From contig CM043969.1 of NCBI GenBank assembly GCA_014529385.2, positions 73,824,676 to 73,888,675 of the forward strand: a stretch of DNA of 64,000 nucleotides. Direction: 5' to 3'. The position numbers and the translations under genes were made by a program. Below are positions 44,103 to 54,852 of the stretch, piece after piece; positions within the stretch are counted from its first letter, which is position 1; the number at the start of each line of letters is the position of its first letter. This DNA is from Adiantum capillus-veneris (Eukaryota; Streptophyta; Polypodiopsida; Polypodiales; Pteridaceae). Below the pieces are notes generated by a model. The model was not told the origin of the DNA and ran no database searches. It was given only the letters and a program-made list of their open reading frames with translations.

Positions 44103-46776
44103 TCCTTCGGCTGTTGCTGGGGGTCGTAAGCGATTGAGGAAAACAGAGGTTCATCTCAACTTAATGTAGACTCAATGCAACAGGAGAGTCAAGATGACAC
44201 TTCATTGCAAAATGATGTTGAGGGAGAGATTGAGAGCCAAAATTTGGATGCTTCAGGGGTTGTTCCACTTGATGAAAGGATTGTTCAACAGGAGGCAAGT
44301 ATGATGATTGTCCCTTATGTTGTTAGGCCAGAGGTACAATCTATAGAGCAATCCAATGAAGAGAACAAGATTTACATAGACATGGGAGAGGACATTCTTC
44401 AGAAAACAAGGATGTTCAGTTGTCACCATTGTCCACCCATTCCTCTTTGTAGACTCATTCCTTATGCAAGGGTTAGGGGTCTTCGTGATGATCTTTCGGG
44501 CTTGAAAATAGCATTTGCTGGAGAGGGTTATGTGGCAGAGAAAGGAGCATTTATTGTGTCGATTTTGACAAGGGACAAAGAAGTTTCAATTGTGGATGAA
44601 GAAATACAGAGAGATTGGGATCCTATTTGGCATGAGGTTAACAAAGAGTTTGAAGATGACCTCATTCTTAATCTGGAACTTCAGGAACTAATGGGTCACA
44701 TGTTCTATGTTTGGGAAGGCAACCATTGTACAGTGGCATGGACATCTGCTATTAAAGAATGCTTCAAAGAAACAAAAGTGAAGCATTGTCGTGTGCTTTG
44801 TACTATTATTGACCCTACCAGGGTTAGTGAGATTTCCCTTCTTACAAGTTTACACAGGATGAACTAGTGAGTCTCCTTCTTCCTCTTTTTAGTTATTATA
44901 GTTCTCAAGTTTATTTATGTTTATGTGAATTTATCTTGCTTATGAAGATGTAGTCTGAATACACATGCCTTGGTGACCACAACCTTGAGGGATGAACTAG
45001 TAAATTGTGCAAATATTTGTTCTGATGATCATGGGGAGTACCTCAAAGACCTACCTGAGAGAGATAGAATGTTGATTGCACGTATCAGAAAGAAGAGTAC
45101 CAAAGGTGTTGAGCCCTTGTATCCTCTCACACGTAGATATCTCGGAAAGCTAGTTTTTAATGTAAGTTTTATGTAGTGTATATTTCTAACATGAATTTAG
45201 TATTCCTTAATGTAAGCTTGTCACAATGGATTTGACTCCTTCCCTTATTTTTCTAGGTGCAAATAAGTAAAGCATTAAACAAGAAGGTTGAAGATGCAAG
45301 ACTGAAAATGTCAGATGAGGAGCTTTGATTGTTTGAAGAGAAGGAGAATGAGGAGTTGGCTTCAAGATATGGTGATAGGATTGGAAAGGTGAGCCTTTCT
45401 CAATGAACAACTGTGTGTGTATTTACTTTGTTTAGATAAATTATTGAATTCACTAACTTAATTTTAGATCCTTAATATTGTCGATCCCAAGCATGGAGAT
45501 ACTTGGCGGTCAAAGGTATGGTCTCTCAAATGGGGGCCCGAAAGCTTTGTACGCTTGAGAAATTGAATTTATTGGCTTTATGTGATGTTCAAATGGAGTC
45601 AAAAATCTTTTGGCTGACTTTGTTGGAGGCAAACAAAGCCACAAGATCTATGTATGGTCTTGCACGAGGGGATCATCTTTATAGACAGTGAGTTCCTAAC
45701 ATTTTTTTATGATCGTATACATTGCATGGTTTATAGGCTAACAAAAATAATACATGAGATTATGTTTTTTCTTAAAGTTGGCTTAGAAGAGAAGCTATGC
45801 TTGAGAAGATACACCATAAAGCTAAGGAGGTTCTGGTCGATTTTATGGATATGCCAGGAGGGGTGATTGTGCCTCTAGATCTCTCTCTATTTGACTACTA
45901 TGAAGAGGTGAAGATAGAGATGAGGACACATTTGTTTCCTCTTGAGGTTCGAGGAGAGCCAAAGGAGAAAAAGAGAAATGATAAACTTGTCAAGAAAGAG
46001 GATATGATATTGAAAGCCTCTATGAGGCTACTTTTTAGGTGAAGATGTGTGAATGAATTTACTTGATAGTTACTTTAATTTCATAACGAAGATAAAATCA
46101 TGTTTTTGATAATTGTTTCATTGTCCATGGTAGGTACTTTGTTTGCTTGCAAGAAAAAGGTCATGTGCCAAGTATTCCAGTTAGGGCAAAGCAATGGCTT
46201 TTGACCCTAAATGAAGAGACTTGTATGTACCCACGTGCTATGCATCAATGTACACGATGGGAGCTTGACAATTGTCCATGGTGGATAGATCTTGAAGGAG
46301 GTCATGTATTGAATAGAGAGAAGGAGCTCTATTCACAAATATCAACCATGGTTCCAAAAGAAGTGGACCAAAGAAAGAGTATGATAATTTGAAATTTTGT
46401 ATAAGTGATGTTTTGAATCATGTATTATGTCTTGTAATTTGCCTTGTTTTTTTTAAGTGTAAATATGATTTGTTTGTATTCAATAATGTTTTGTTCTTTA
46501 TTCTAATGTTGTGTAGATAAACAAAAAGAGAAGCATGTTGAGAAACAAAGGATTGATGTTGAAAGCCAAAAGTCCTTTGATATTTCTCATCATATGGAGG
46601 ACTTGGAAACAGAGGATTGCACTCAAGGTTTGAATTCCAAGATCCACATCTATTTTGATTCTTTAGTAAATATTTTAATAGTGTTTATATACACATGCAC
46701 TCACACACATACATACCTACTTACTTGTGTACGTATACATACATATATAAATGTCTCTGTATGCATGTAAGTACTT

Positions 46777-46837
<61 letters not shown>

Positions 46838-46935
46838 CATGTTTTTGCATACATTAGTCTATGTGTGTATGTCTCTCAAGTATCCACGTGATGTCTTTGC
46901 ATTCATGTGTGTGAGTGTGCACACATACACAGAGA

Positions 46936-46973
<38 letters not shown>

Positions 46974-48224
46974 ATTCTCTTATCCATATGTGTTTTGAGA
47001 GGAAAACCTTATTGATATCATGTTGTTGTGATCCTGAAGGGAATTCTCTTAAAGGTCAAAAGAGGCTTTCCAAAAGGACTACACATTTATTTATCTTGCA
47101 GCGCATTCTTTGGGTTACACTCCTCATGTTGAGAATCCCAAAATCATTGTAGTGGTTGGTGATTACATCATCATTGGGAAGGATTTTGCGGGAGGAAGAA
47201 AAAATGATACCTTCTATAGTGTGCACGAGTTCATCAAGCAAAATAAGCCTTCAGGGGTTAATTATACAAAGAGGGGAAAAGCTGTGGATTGGGCAGCTGA
47301 CTTCATTTTCCTTGACTTGCCATTTGGAGGCACTCAAGGTGGTGACGATCCTTGTCCCACCTGGGATTTTTTTTCTCAGGACCATGTGCGTTATGGGATT
47401 GCTTTGGCAGCATCTACTTTGGCAAACTTGGAATGGTTATTGGTGATGGCCTCTTTGGCAGGTATTTGTTAAAGTTAAAAGTTGTTAACATTTATGTTTA
47501 TTTTGGCTTCTACTTATTGAAACTTTTCTAAGATGGTGAAATTATATTATAGGTGATTCCACAATTGGGTGGATTGAGCGCTATGTTCGCGTTTACGATT
47601 TGGAGATAATGAGACGAGTGGTTGTCATTCACCATTCTACATATGGATACAAGGAGATTGGTGGTATTCGCACATATGTGAGTATAGTGATGATTATATT
47701 ACGTTCAAATGCTCAAAACTACATGTGTTTCTTAAATTAAAGTTTAATTGGATATTATTATCTTTTGTTGCTAGTGTTGCACGTCAATGTTTTTTATGGT
47801 TCGACGTCGAGCTACAGATCCTCCTATTTTGATTGCAGAGAGTACACTCCTCTTTGAGTCCTTCGGCATGCATCCTTTAGATACCCTCGCCTATCATTAT
47901 CTTCCGGATGATTTGTGTGCTTTGGACCCCGTCGGGCAGCAGTGGCGTGAGAGGAGTCATACATTTTTAGCATGCTTTGTATACTTGTACTGTCGTCGAG
48001 GTGGTGTGTGTATTGAGATGGGATGTGGTACTGCACCTATTCTTAAGACATGCATGCACACTGGTAGAGTATGTTCATCTATCAATGTGGATACATTCTT
48101 GATGACCACGTATGTAGAGCCTCTCCTTTTGGCTTACATGCAACAGGGCAGCCATGACGATGTTAGTAGGCCGCAAGTAGATGATGAGGTGGATCCACTT
48201 GCAGGTTTCAATCCATATGACTAG
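44103..48224 (+). CDS. Ten-exon gene with C-terminal amino-methyltransferase-like domain
   Basis: Exons read with GT-AG borders: 44103-44866, 44954-45161, 45257-45388, 45468-45687, 45778-46038, 46134-46378, 46517-46627, 47102-47461, 47553-47677, 47775-48224 (about 958 codons). Phase is kept at every junction (for example AACTA joined to TCTGAAT gives NYLN). The 5' end is open; the first ATG in the long frame is at 44175. Exon 1 starts with a basic GGRKRLRK and has a Cys cluster FSCHHCPPIPLC. Exon 8 has ADFIFLDLPFGGTQ (DLPFG at 47314-47328), like the DPPY/DLPYG motif IV. Exon 10 has CIEMGCGT (48010-48033) and GRVCSSINVD, like motif I. Motif IV precedes I by about 170 residues, the beta-class order. 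Lesions: TGA at 45326, probable shifts near 44155 and 45505. Specific substrate (DNA N6A or N4C?) unknown. Confidence 0.65.
46780..46832. repeat. (TA)n microsatellite in intron 7
   Basis: About 25 TA copies. A (CT)n run follows at 46937-46973 in the same intron, which is the longest of the gene (46628-47101). Confidence 0.95.
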
Positions 48225-48281
48225 TGAGGCCCTTGTCTCTTGAGACTATTACTATTATGGACTTCTTCAAAGTGTGGTTTG

Positions 48282-48700
48282 TTTTTATGTGATGTTTGGT
48301 TTGTATTGCCATGTTTAATTATGCTCTTGTTTTGTCGCAGAGTGACATTTATGTAAAACTAATTGGTTTTGGAACATAGTTGCTTCGGTTATGTTATGTT
48401 CTTGGATGTTATGTTGTTCATACGTTAATCTTCTCCTTTGTATGGATTTTTTGTTATAGAAATTTATTGCCAGCTCTAGGTAAATAGTAGTATTTCAATA
48501 TATGCTTATGTGATGTTTGGCTTCTATTGCCATATTTGGATATGCTTTTGTTTTATCATGGTTGGTGACAATATATGGAATACTCACAATTTAGGAAACA
48601 CATTTTACATTAAAAATGTTATGTATTAGATGTTATATTTGAATATGTTAATTATTTTCCTTTGTATGGATTTCTTGATATGTATTAAGATCTCGTTTGT
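48282..48700 (+). repeat. Imperfect ~227-bp tandem duplication in the 3' flank of the methyltransferase-like gene
   Basis: TTATGTGATGTTTGG(T/C)TT(G/C)TATTGCCAT starts near 48286 and again near 48508; CCTTTGTATGGATTT(T/C)TTG lies at the same offset in both. It is probably part of the 3' untranslated or downstream region. Confidence 0.75.
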
Positions 48701-50040
48701 TCCTTCCATGCAAAGTCAATTTCCCGTGTATGCCGAAGCAATGGCAAAGAGCATGTGTAGAGAAAATGACAAAGAGCATGTGTAGAGACAAACGATTCAA
48801 CATGGAACGGGAAGAGCGCCGCTCCATTCGATACCTTTACATTGATGATGAATGTGAATCATTGTAAATTACTGTGACATTTTGTTTCATTGATCGTACA
48901 TGAAATCCTTATTTTCAACTATAATCTGTTATGTCTTTTTTATAACAAAAATTTAGTATCCAAGAGTCTTCCATTTAAATGTGTATTGTTATTGTTGCAA
49001 TCTTGCATTCTCTCTCTCTCACACTCTCTCTCTCTAGACATGAGATTAGGGTGTATATAAATAAACAATTGATTTAGGCATCCCATTCGTATTGATCAAT
49101 GCAGTATGTATCCTCTTGTAGGTAAATTTCTCTATCTCCTTTTCAAGTAACAAAATCCATTCTTGTCAATATGTATTCGAGAACAGAATAGGAGCATGTA
49201 TTGAAGTGACTCAGACCACCTTGTCTAATAGGAGTACCCTTCTAAGGAGTACCCTTCCGCCAAGACCTACTTGAAAACTACGATCGCTCGAAAAACCTCT
49301 CTCGGAGAACGGTAACACTCCTTTCATTGAAAGCTACCTTCTTTTGCTTATAGAATTTGATTTTGACCTTTCGAGTAATATTTACTACGTTTTTATTTAT
49401 TTTTATGATTGTTAGCCAAAAATTTAAGAAATTAAGTTAAAAACTATTATTATCGGTCCAAATATTAGCCAAATTTATTCTGTAACACTCTAATCACTCA
49501 TTAGATCTCTTGGGGATTCAAATTTGGACTATTAGGATAATTATTATGAAAAATTAAAAGAAAAAATTAGAAAAAACTCATTAAAAATATAGTTTTACAA
49601 TATATACACATTTGATCACTCATTTACCCTTCATATGCCTTGTTGATGTTGTGTGCCTCCCCCCTCATGTTTAAATCCTCATAGATGACATTTTTATGCA
49701 GACAAAGTACGATACATGGGCTCAAAAGTGATGTCTATGCATGGCTATATAATGTACCCCTATCATGCTATTGATGGCAATGCAATTTATAAGAATATGA
49801 TATGCAAGACGTGGGTCTTGAGAAATTTTCTTAGCGATTGTGGATGGTGAGGCTTTTGGCTCTATCAATGTCCATTTAAAGAGAAATTTTTTGAATTAGA
49901 GTGCCCTTTTCTTGATGATAAGCATATTTGGTGGTTCTAGGACAATACTAGACTTAGATTTCTATACATTGAGAGTGGTTATGGCAGTGGAGATTGGTTC
50001 CTATTTGTTTTGCAAGGTTCTTCTCCTTTCTATACCACGT
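48701..50040. other. No gene recognised
   Basis: AT-rich spacer with a short direct duplication (GACAAAGAGCATGTGTAGAG, about 48743-48788) and a small CT tract at 49010-49035. Confidence 0.4.
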
Positions 50041-50870
50041 GGCTCTTTGCTATAACGTTACATAGACCTGGTGATGGTGTGAGTGAGGGCCATGCCAGGG
50101 ACCACCAACTGCACCATCTCCAAATGGATACACCACGATTCTTGACATCCCTTCCGCTTGACACTGACACCAAGACATGACTCCTCATGCTCTTCGATGC
50201 CAACTCAAGGGGGTGATAACATTCACTTTTTCTCATATGGAACCCTTAATCCCACAACATCTTTTCTTATCAGTTCAACTTGCCAATCGAAGTCATCATA
50301 CTAAATTTGAACTCAACCTTCCAAGGTCAACTGGTGGGAGTTCTTTAATTCATTCTTGGATTAAGGTCACTGATGCTTTTTTCTCGGTTATGACCGAGCA
50401 TAACCGTTAGTGTGTTCACGTTAGATGAGTGTAGCTATTAACTACACGAATCCCTTGTTCCCAAGTTTGATCCGCACTCCATAGATCAGAATCCCTTTCC
50501 TTGTTCTTGACTTAATGAACAACATAAAATTGGGTTCAACTTGGCCAAAAAGTTAACCCTCTAGAATTCACGCTCCCACCAAACAATTTCATAAATGCAC
50601 CTTTCCAAGGTAGTACTATGATACTAGAAAACAATATTCCAATCATGTGAAACCAAGGCTAAATTTCAAGCATTTGAAAGCAGCATGCAAACTATTGCAT
50701 ACCCTTGCAAGTGTGCATTTATCAAGTCGTTCCCACCTTTTTTCTTTTTAAAATATTTTGCTTCCTTTTTTTCTTTAGTATTATTAAACTTATCTAGTTA
50801 TCTTTCAACCAGTCACATATACTTCTCCAAGCATATCCCTATCCTCATCCTAAGATTCAGGTATCGTGTC
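50040..50870. repeat. Dispersed repeat X, copy 2 (homologous to 16.9-17.75 kb)
   Basis: It shares the ordered blocks given for copy 1. Here it lies directly upstream of an LTR end with primer site, so it may be the upstream part of that LTR. Confidence 0.6.
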
Positions 50871-50900
50871 TCCTCCACTGTGCTAACCGGTAAGTCAAAT

Positions 50901-51290
50901 AGTGGATTCAATACTGGGCGAATAGGAAGCTTGGGGGCTGCTGCCCAACACCTCCTATCGCTTGGTGTTGACCTTGATGTTAAAGCCATTACAAGCAACA
51001 ATAAAGACCTTGGGATAGTGGAGTCAATATTGGGCAAATAGGAAGCTCAGGGACTGCCCAACACTCCCTATTGCTTGGTGTTGACCTTGGTGTAATCGAC
51101 GGTGGAGACCCTTTTGGTGATGTGATTACAAGTCATGCAGTGGAGTCAATACTGGGCAAATAGGAAGCTTGGGGACTGCCCAACACTCCCTATCGCGCTT
51201 GGTGTTGACCTTGGTGTTAGCACCCAGATAATAGGAGGCTTCCAACGCTCCCCCTCGCTTGGCGTTGACCCAACAAATGGGCATTGGCCC
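50901..51290. repeat. ~118-bp tandem repeat, three copies and a partial fourth
   Basis: AGTGGA(T/G)TCAATACTGGG...AGGAAGCT...GCCCAACAC...TTGGTGTTGACCTT starts at 50901, 51017 and 51139 (spacings 116 and 122 bp), with a shorter diverged copy from about 51220. It lies inside the inferred LTR of element C. Confidence 0.9.
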
Positions 51291-51573
51291 AGTAAACATC
51301 CACGGATATACATTGTTTTGAGTCAGGGATCGAGCTTGTCGGTCCTATAGGTGCTTGGGTGATCGCCGATGAGAGGTGCACCACATATCTCATTTGATAC
51401 TATTTTTACTTTGACCAGCTATTGTGGGCATCCATGTGTGAATGGGTTAAACTCTTATAAAAGGTCTATATTGACCTAAAATCCTTATCCTCTGGGGTGT
51501 AAGCTAAGAAGTGCTCTTGCTCCATCTCCATCTCCTTCTCCTTCGTGTGCTCACAGATGTGTGTGTGTGTATG

Positions 51574-51579
<6 letters not shown>

Positions 51580-51617
<38 letters not shown>

Positions 51618-51634
51618 TGTGTGTGTGTGTGTGA
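51580..51634. repeat. (GA)n-(GT)n compound microsatellite
   Basis: GA run, then GCGA, then a GT run, within the LTR of element C. Confidence 0.95.
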
Positions 51635-51871
51635 TCGAGCATTGTGGCAGCATCGACGGTGGTGAGGCGGTAGAGCACGGCATCGATGGCAGCTCCTTCT
51701 TCTTTGTAACACAGGATCCTTCACGATGAAAGCATTGCGTGGTGAGTGACACACCCCTGCCCCTTTGACCTTGCTAGGACTCTCTAGTTGTGTGTTTGCA
51801 GCCTTTCAAGGCTCGCACACGGTGCACAGGTAAGTTCCAGCCTTCGACACATACGACAAAGCGTACATTTT

Positions 51872-51889
51872 TGGCACCGCTGCCGGGGA
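51872..51889 (+). other. Primer binding site of element C, tRNA-Asp type
   Basis: TGGCACCGCTGCCGGGGA differs at two positions from the tRNA-Asp complement. It is the best preserved of the four such sites. Confidence 0.85.
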
Positions 51890-52768
51890 AAGCTTTGCAT
51901 TAAGCTCAAGTTGCACTCAGTGCTACCTCGGGAAGCCTTTCTTCCATCTATTTTTTGTGTTTGTTGTGTCGTGTTAACTATCTGTGAGTGTGCAGAATAC
52001 TGTGTTTGACAGAGGGTGAATAGAGGTTGTTAGCATTAATTAGTTGTATTTAGCTGTGTTCGTTGAAAAGAGGCTAGACAGAGTTTGTAGGAGGTAATGT
52101 GTGTGTGTGTGGGAGCTCTGCGCCCACGTGGCCACATTATTCTCACAAAAGATTTTTCTCTTGTTAAAAAAGAAAAGACACTCAAGAGTATTGAAACTAA
52201 AAAGCATTTCGAAAATTAAATGTAAAAAAAAAACTTATCCTAACTTGGAAGGATTGAGATCATTCTCACCCTACCTTATATATAAAGACTAGGATCTCAA
52301 GTAAAGGGAGGGCATGTGGGACAAGTTCCTCAAGTCCTCCACCATCCCCTTCACACTCACCCTTTGGACTTACTAATTCTAGCCCTCTCCCCACTTAGGT
52401 AAAGACTAGTTTTAGGATTCTGAGGGTTGTACGTAACCAAATTGGGGGTTGTAAAGCACAGCTCGCCCTGCTAGCCAAGATGCTTTTTTTGAGCTATTGC
52501 ATGCCATATTCCATAGCATGGTTAAAAAGAGGGACCAAAAATACAAAATTTGGGTTGTAAACACATAAAAAACTAGGTGAGCAGCCTTCACAGGCACTCA
52601 GCAACACCTCTAGAGTGTTGAGGTCACATGCACCTATGCTCTGGTTGTCTGCTAAACGATGAGCACATTGAGAGTGTCTCCATTTACTCGGGCACTCATT
52701 ATTCCTCTACCTTAGTCTCTAGGCCCTCAGCAGGAACCCAAGGTAGTATCACTTAGGACCTGTATATT
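51890..52768 (+). other. Leader of element C
   Basis: Non-coding, AT-rich. No copies of the 20-bp palindrome of element A are present. Confidence 0.5.
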
Positions 52769-53082
52769 GTGTCTAGTGACTCTTCCTCTGACTACGACGT
52801 CATAGAGGGATACCCAATGCCTAATCCTGATAGCTCAAGCCAAGACATGCATGCCATGAGCCCACGGTCCTGGCCAAGCATGCTTAGCCGCTTGAAGGAA
52901 ACCTTTGATAGAGCCATTTTCTCCGAACATGGAGCTAACGATGTAAATGAGGGGGGTGGGGAAGTAAATTTTCCACTCATGACCAATGTAGACTCCATAC
53001 TCCTGGAGAGTGTGTGTGTGAATACTCCATTCACTGCACCCCTTGACTCTTCAGAGCTATTCCCCTCCGAGTTATATTACAT
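52769..53082 (+). pseudogene. gag: Gag N-terminal part of element C, cut by rDNA insertion
   Basis: An acidic Ser-rich frame (SSDSSSDYDVIEGYPMPNPD, then LSRLKETFDRAIFSEHG) stops where 26S sequence begins. Its continuation resumes after the rDNA at about 54860. I infer gag from its place between the leader and the zinc-knuckle region. Confidence 0.5.
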
Positions 53083-53635
53083 GATGGTTCGATTAATATT
53101 TCGCCCCTATACCCAAGTCTGACGAACGATTTGCACGTCAATATCGCTACGAGCCTCCACCAGAGTTTCCTCTAGCTTCCCCGTGCTCAAGCATAGTTCA
53201 CCATCTTTCGGGTCCCCACAGGTACGCTCCCAGTCAAACCTTTCATAGAAGATCACACTCGGTCGATGGTGCACCCCCGAGGGGGATCCCACCTGTCAGG
53301 TTACTTGCGCCTCCGTGGCTTTTCCACCCACCGGCTTGCGTACATGTTAGACTCCTTGGTCCGTGTTTCAAGACGAGTCAGATGGAAAGTCCAGAGCGCC
53401 AGTGTCTTGAGCGCGCAGGTGCGTAAAGCCCGCCACGAGTGGGGCGCGCTTCGTTCCTCGGTCGGCGCGACGGCATCGGCGGGCCGATGAAAGCCCGCTC
53501 TTGTCCCGCCGCACCAGCCCACGCTGACTAGCACCCCGCATCGAGCGGCGGACCAGCTCTTGCCGTTCCGCATCCGATCGGGACGCACCCGCGGCCTCCA
53601 TTCGCTTCCCTTCTAGCAATTTCAAGCACTTTTTA

Positions 53636-53672
<37 letters not shown>

Positions 53673-53925
53673 ATACTTGTTTGCTACGACTTGTTGATGG
53701 TGCCTCGTGGAGCGACAGGGTCCGAGCTCAACGGGGCTCTCACCCTCTCTAATGCCCCTTTCCAGGGGACTTGGGCCCCGTCCGTCTCGCAGAGGACGCC
53801 TCTCCAGACTAAAATTCGCATGGTGGGGCCATGCGATTCTCAAGGCGGGCTCTTTCCAGTTCGCTTGCCGCTACTAGGAAAATCCTGGTCAGTTTCTTTT
53901 CCTCCGCTTAGTGATACGCTGAGTT
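53083..53925 (-). rRNA. 26S (LSU) rRNA 5'-region fragment, left arm, degenerate
   Basis: The minus strand reads the start of 26S rRNA: CACTAAGCGGAGGAAAAGAA, CCTTGAGAATCG, AAGTCCCCTGGAAAGGGGC, AGGGAAAGATGAAAAGGACT, TCTTGAAACACGGACCAAGG and TTGGGTATAGGGGCGAA, in order. It covers roughly the first 900 nt. Compared with the right arm it lacks about 90 nt (between the GACGAGT-like stretch and GCGAACA). Many substitutions show that it is not functional. An isolated piece of nuclear 26S in a retroelement is a pseudogene. Confidence 0.93.
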
Positions 53926-54247
53926 TAATCATAACACTAAGCGGAGGAAAAGAAACTAACCAAGATTTCCCTAGTAGCGGGGCGAGCGAACCGGAAAGAG
54001 CCTAGCTTGAGAATTGTGCGGCCCCGCCGTGCAAATTGTAGTCTAGAGAGGCGTCCTCTGCGACGGACCGAGCCCAAGTCCCCTGGAAAGGGGCATTAGA
54101 GAGGGTGAGATCCCCGTCAAGCTCGGACCCTGTCGCTCCATGAGGCGCCGTTGACGAGTTGGGCTGTTTGGGAATGCAACCCTAAGTGGGTGGTAGATTC
54201 CATCCAAGGCCAAATACGGGCAAGATACCGATAGCGAACAGGAACCA

Positions 54248-54282
<35 letters not shown>

Positions 54283-54852
54283 TAAAAAGTGCTTGAAATT
54301 GCTGGGAGTCAAGCAAATGGAGGCCGCGAGTGCGTCCTAGTCGGATGCGAAACGGCGAGAGTTGGTCCACCGCTCGACGCGGGGCGCTGGTCAGCATGGG
54401 CTAGTGCGGCAAGACAAGAGCAGGCTTTCGTCACCTGTCGATGCCGTCGCGCTGGCCGAGGAATGAAGCATGCGCCACTTGTGGCGGGCTTTACACACTT
54501 GCACGCTCGAGACGTTGGCGCTCTGGGCTTTCCATGTGACCCATCTTGAAACACGGACCAAGGAGTCTAACATGTACGCGAGCCGGTGGGCGGCAAACCC
54601 ACGGAGGTGCAAGTAACCTAACAGGTGGGATCCCCCTCGGGGGTGCACCATCGATCGATCGTGATCTTCTGTGAAAGGTTTGAGTGGGAGCGTACTGGGA
54701 CCCGAAAGATGGTGAGCTATGCCTGAGCAGGGCGAAGCCAGACAAACTTTCTGGTGGAGGCTCGTAGCGATACTAACATGCAAATCATTCGTCAGGCTTG
54801 GGTATAGGGGCAAAAGACTAATCGAACCATCTAGTAGCTGGCTCCCTCCAAC
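53920..54852 (+). rRNA. 26S (LSU) rRNA 5'-region fragment, right arm, degenerate
   Basis: The plus strand reads GCTGAGTTTAATCATAACAC, AAGCGGAGGAAAAGAAACTA, AAGTCCCCTGGAAAGGGGC, ATAGCGAACAGGAACCACGA, TTGAAACACGGACCAAGGAG and GAACCATCTAGTAGCTGG. The order and extent match the left arm, so the two form a head-to-head inverted repeat of about 1.77 kb with almost no spacer (centre about 53923). It ends near 54852, equivalent to the 53083 edge of the left arm. The D1/D2 region is included. Degenerate. Confidence 0.95.

Larger units (their letters stand above)
50880..51867 (+). mobile_element. LTR (3' portion) of Ty3-type element C
   Basis: The right edge ...GCGTACA is fixed by the primer site 4 bp on; the left edge is uncertain and may include repeat X. 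A compound (GA)n(GT)n tract (51580-51634) lies in it. No 3' LTR partner was found in the window. Confidence 0.6.

Noticed and set aside
53266..54813. Several Arg/Ala-rich frames on both strands
   Set aside because: They are shadows of 26S rRNA sequence.
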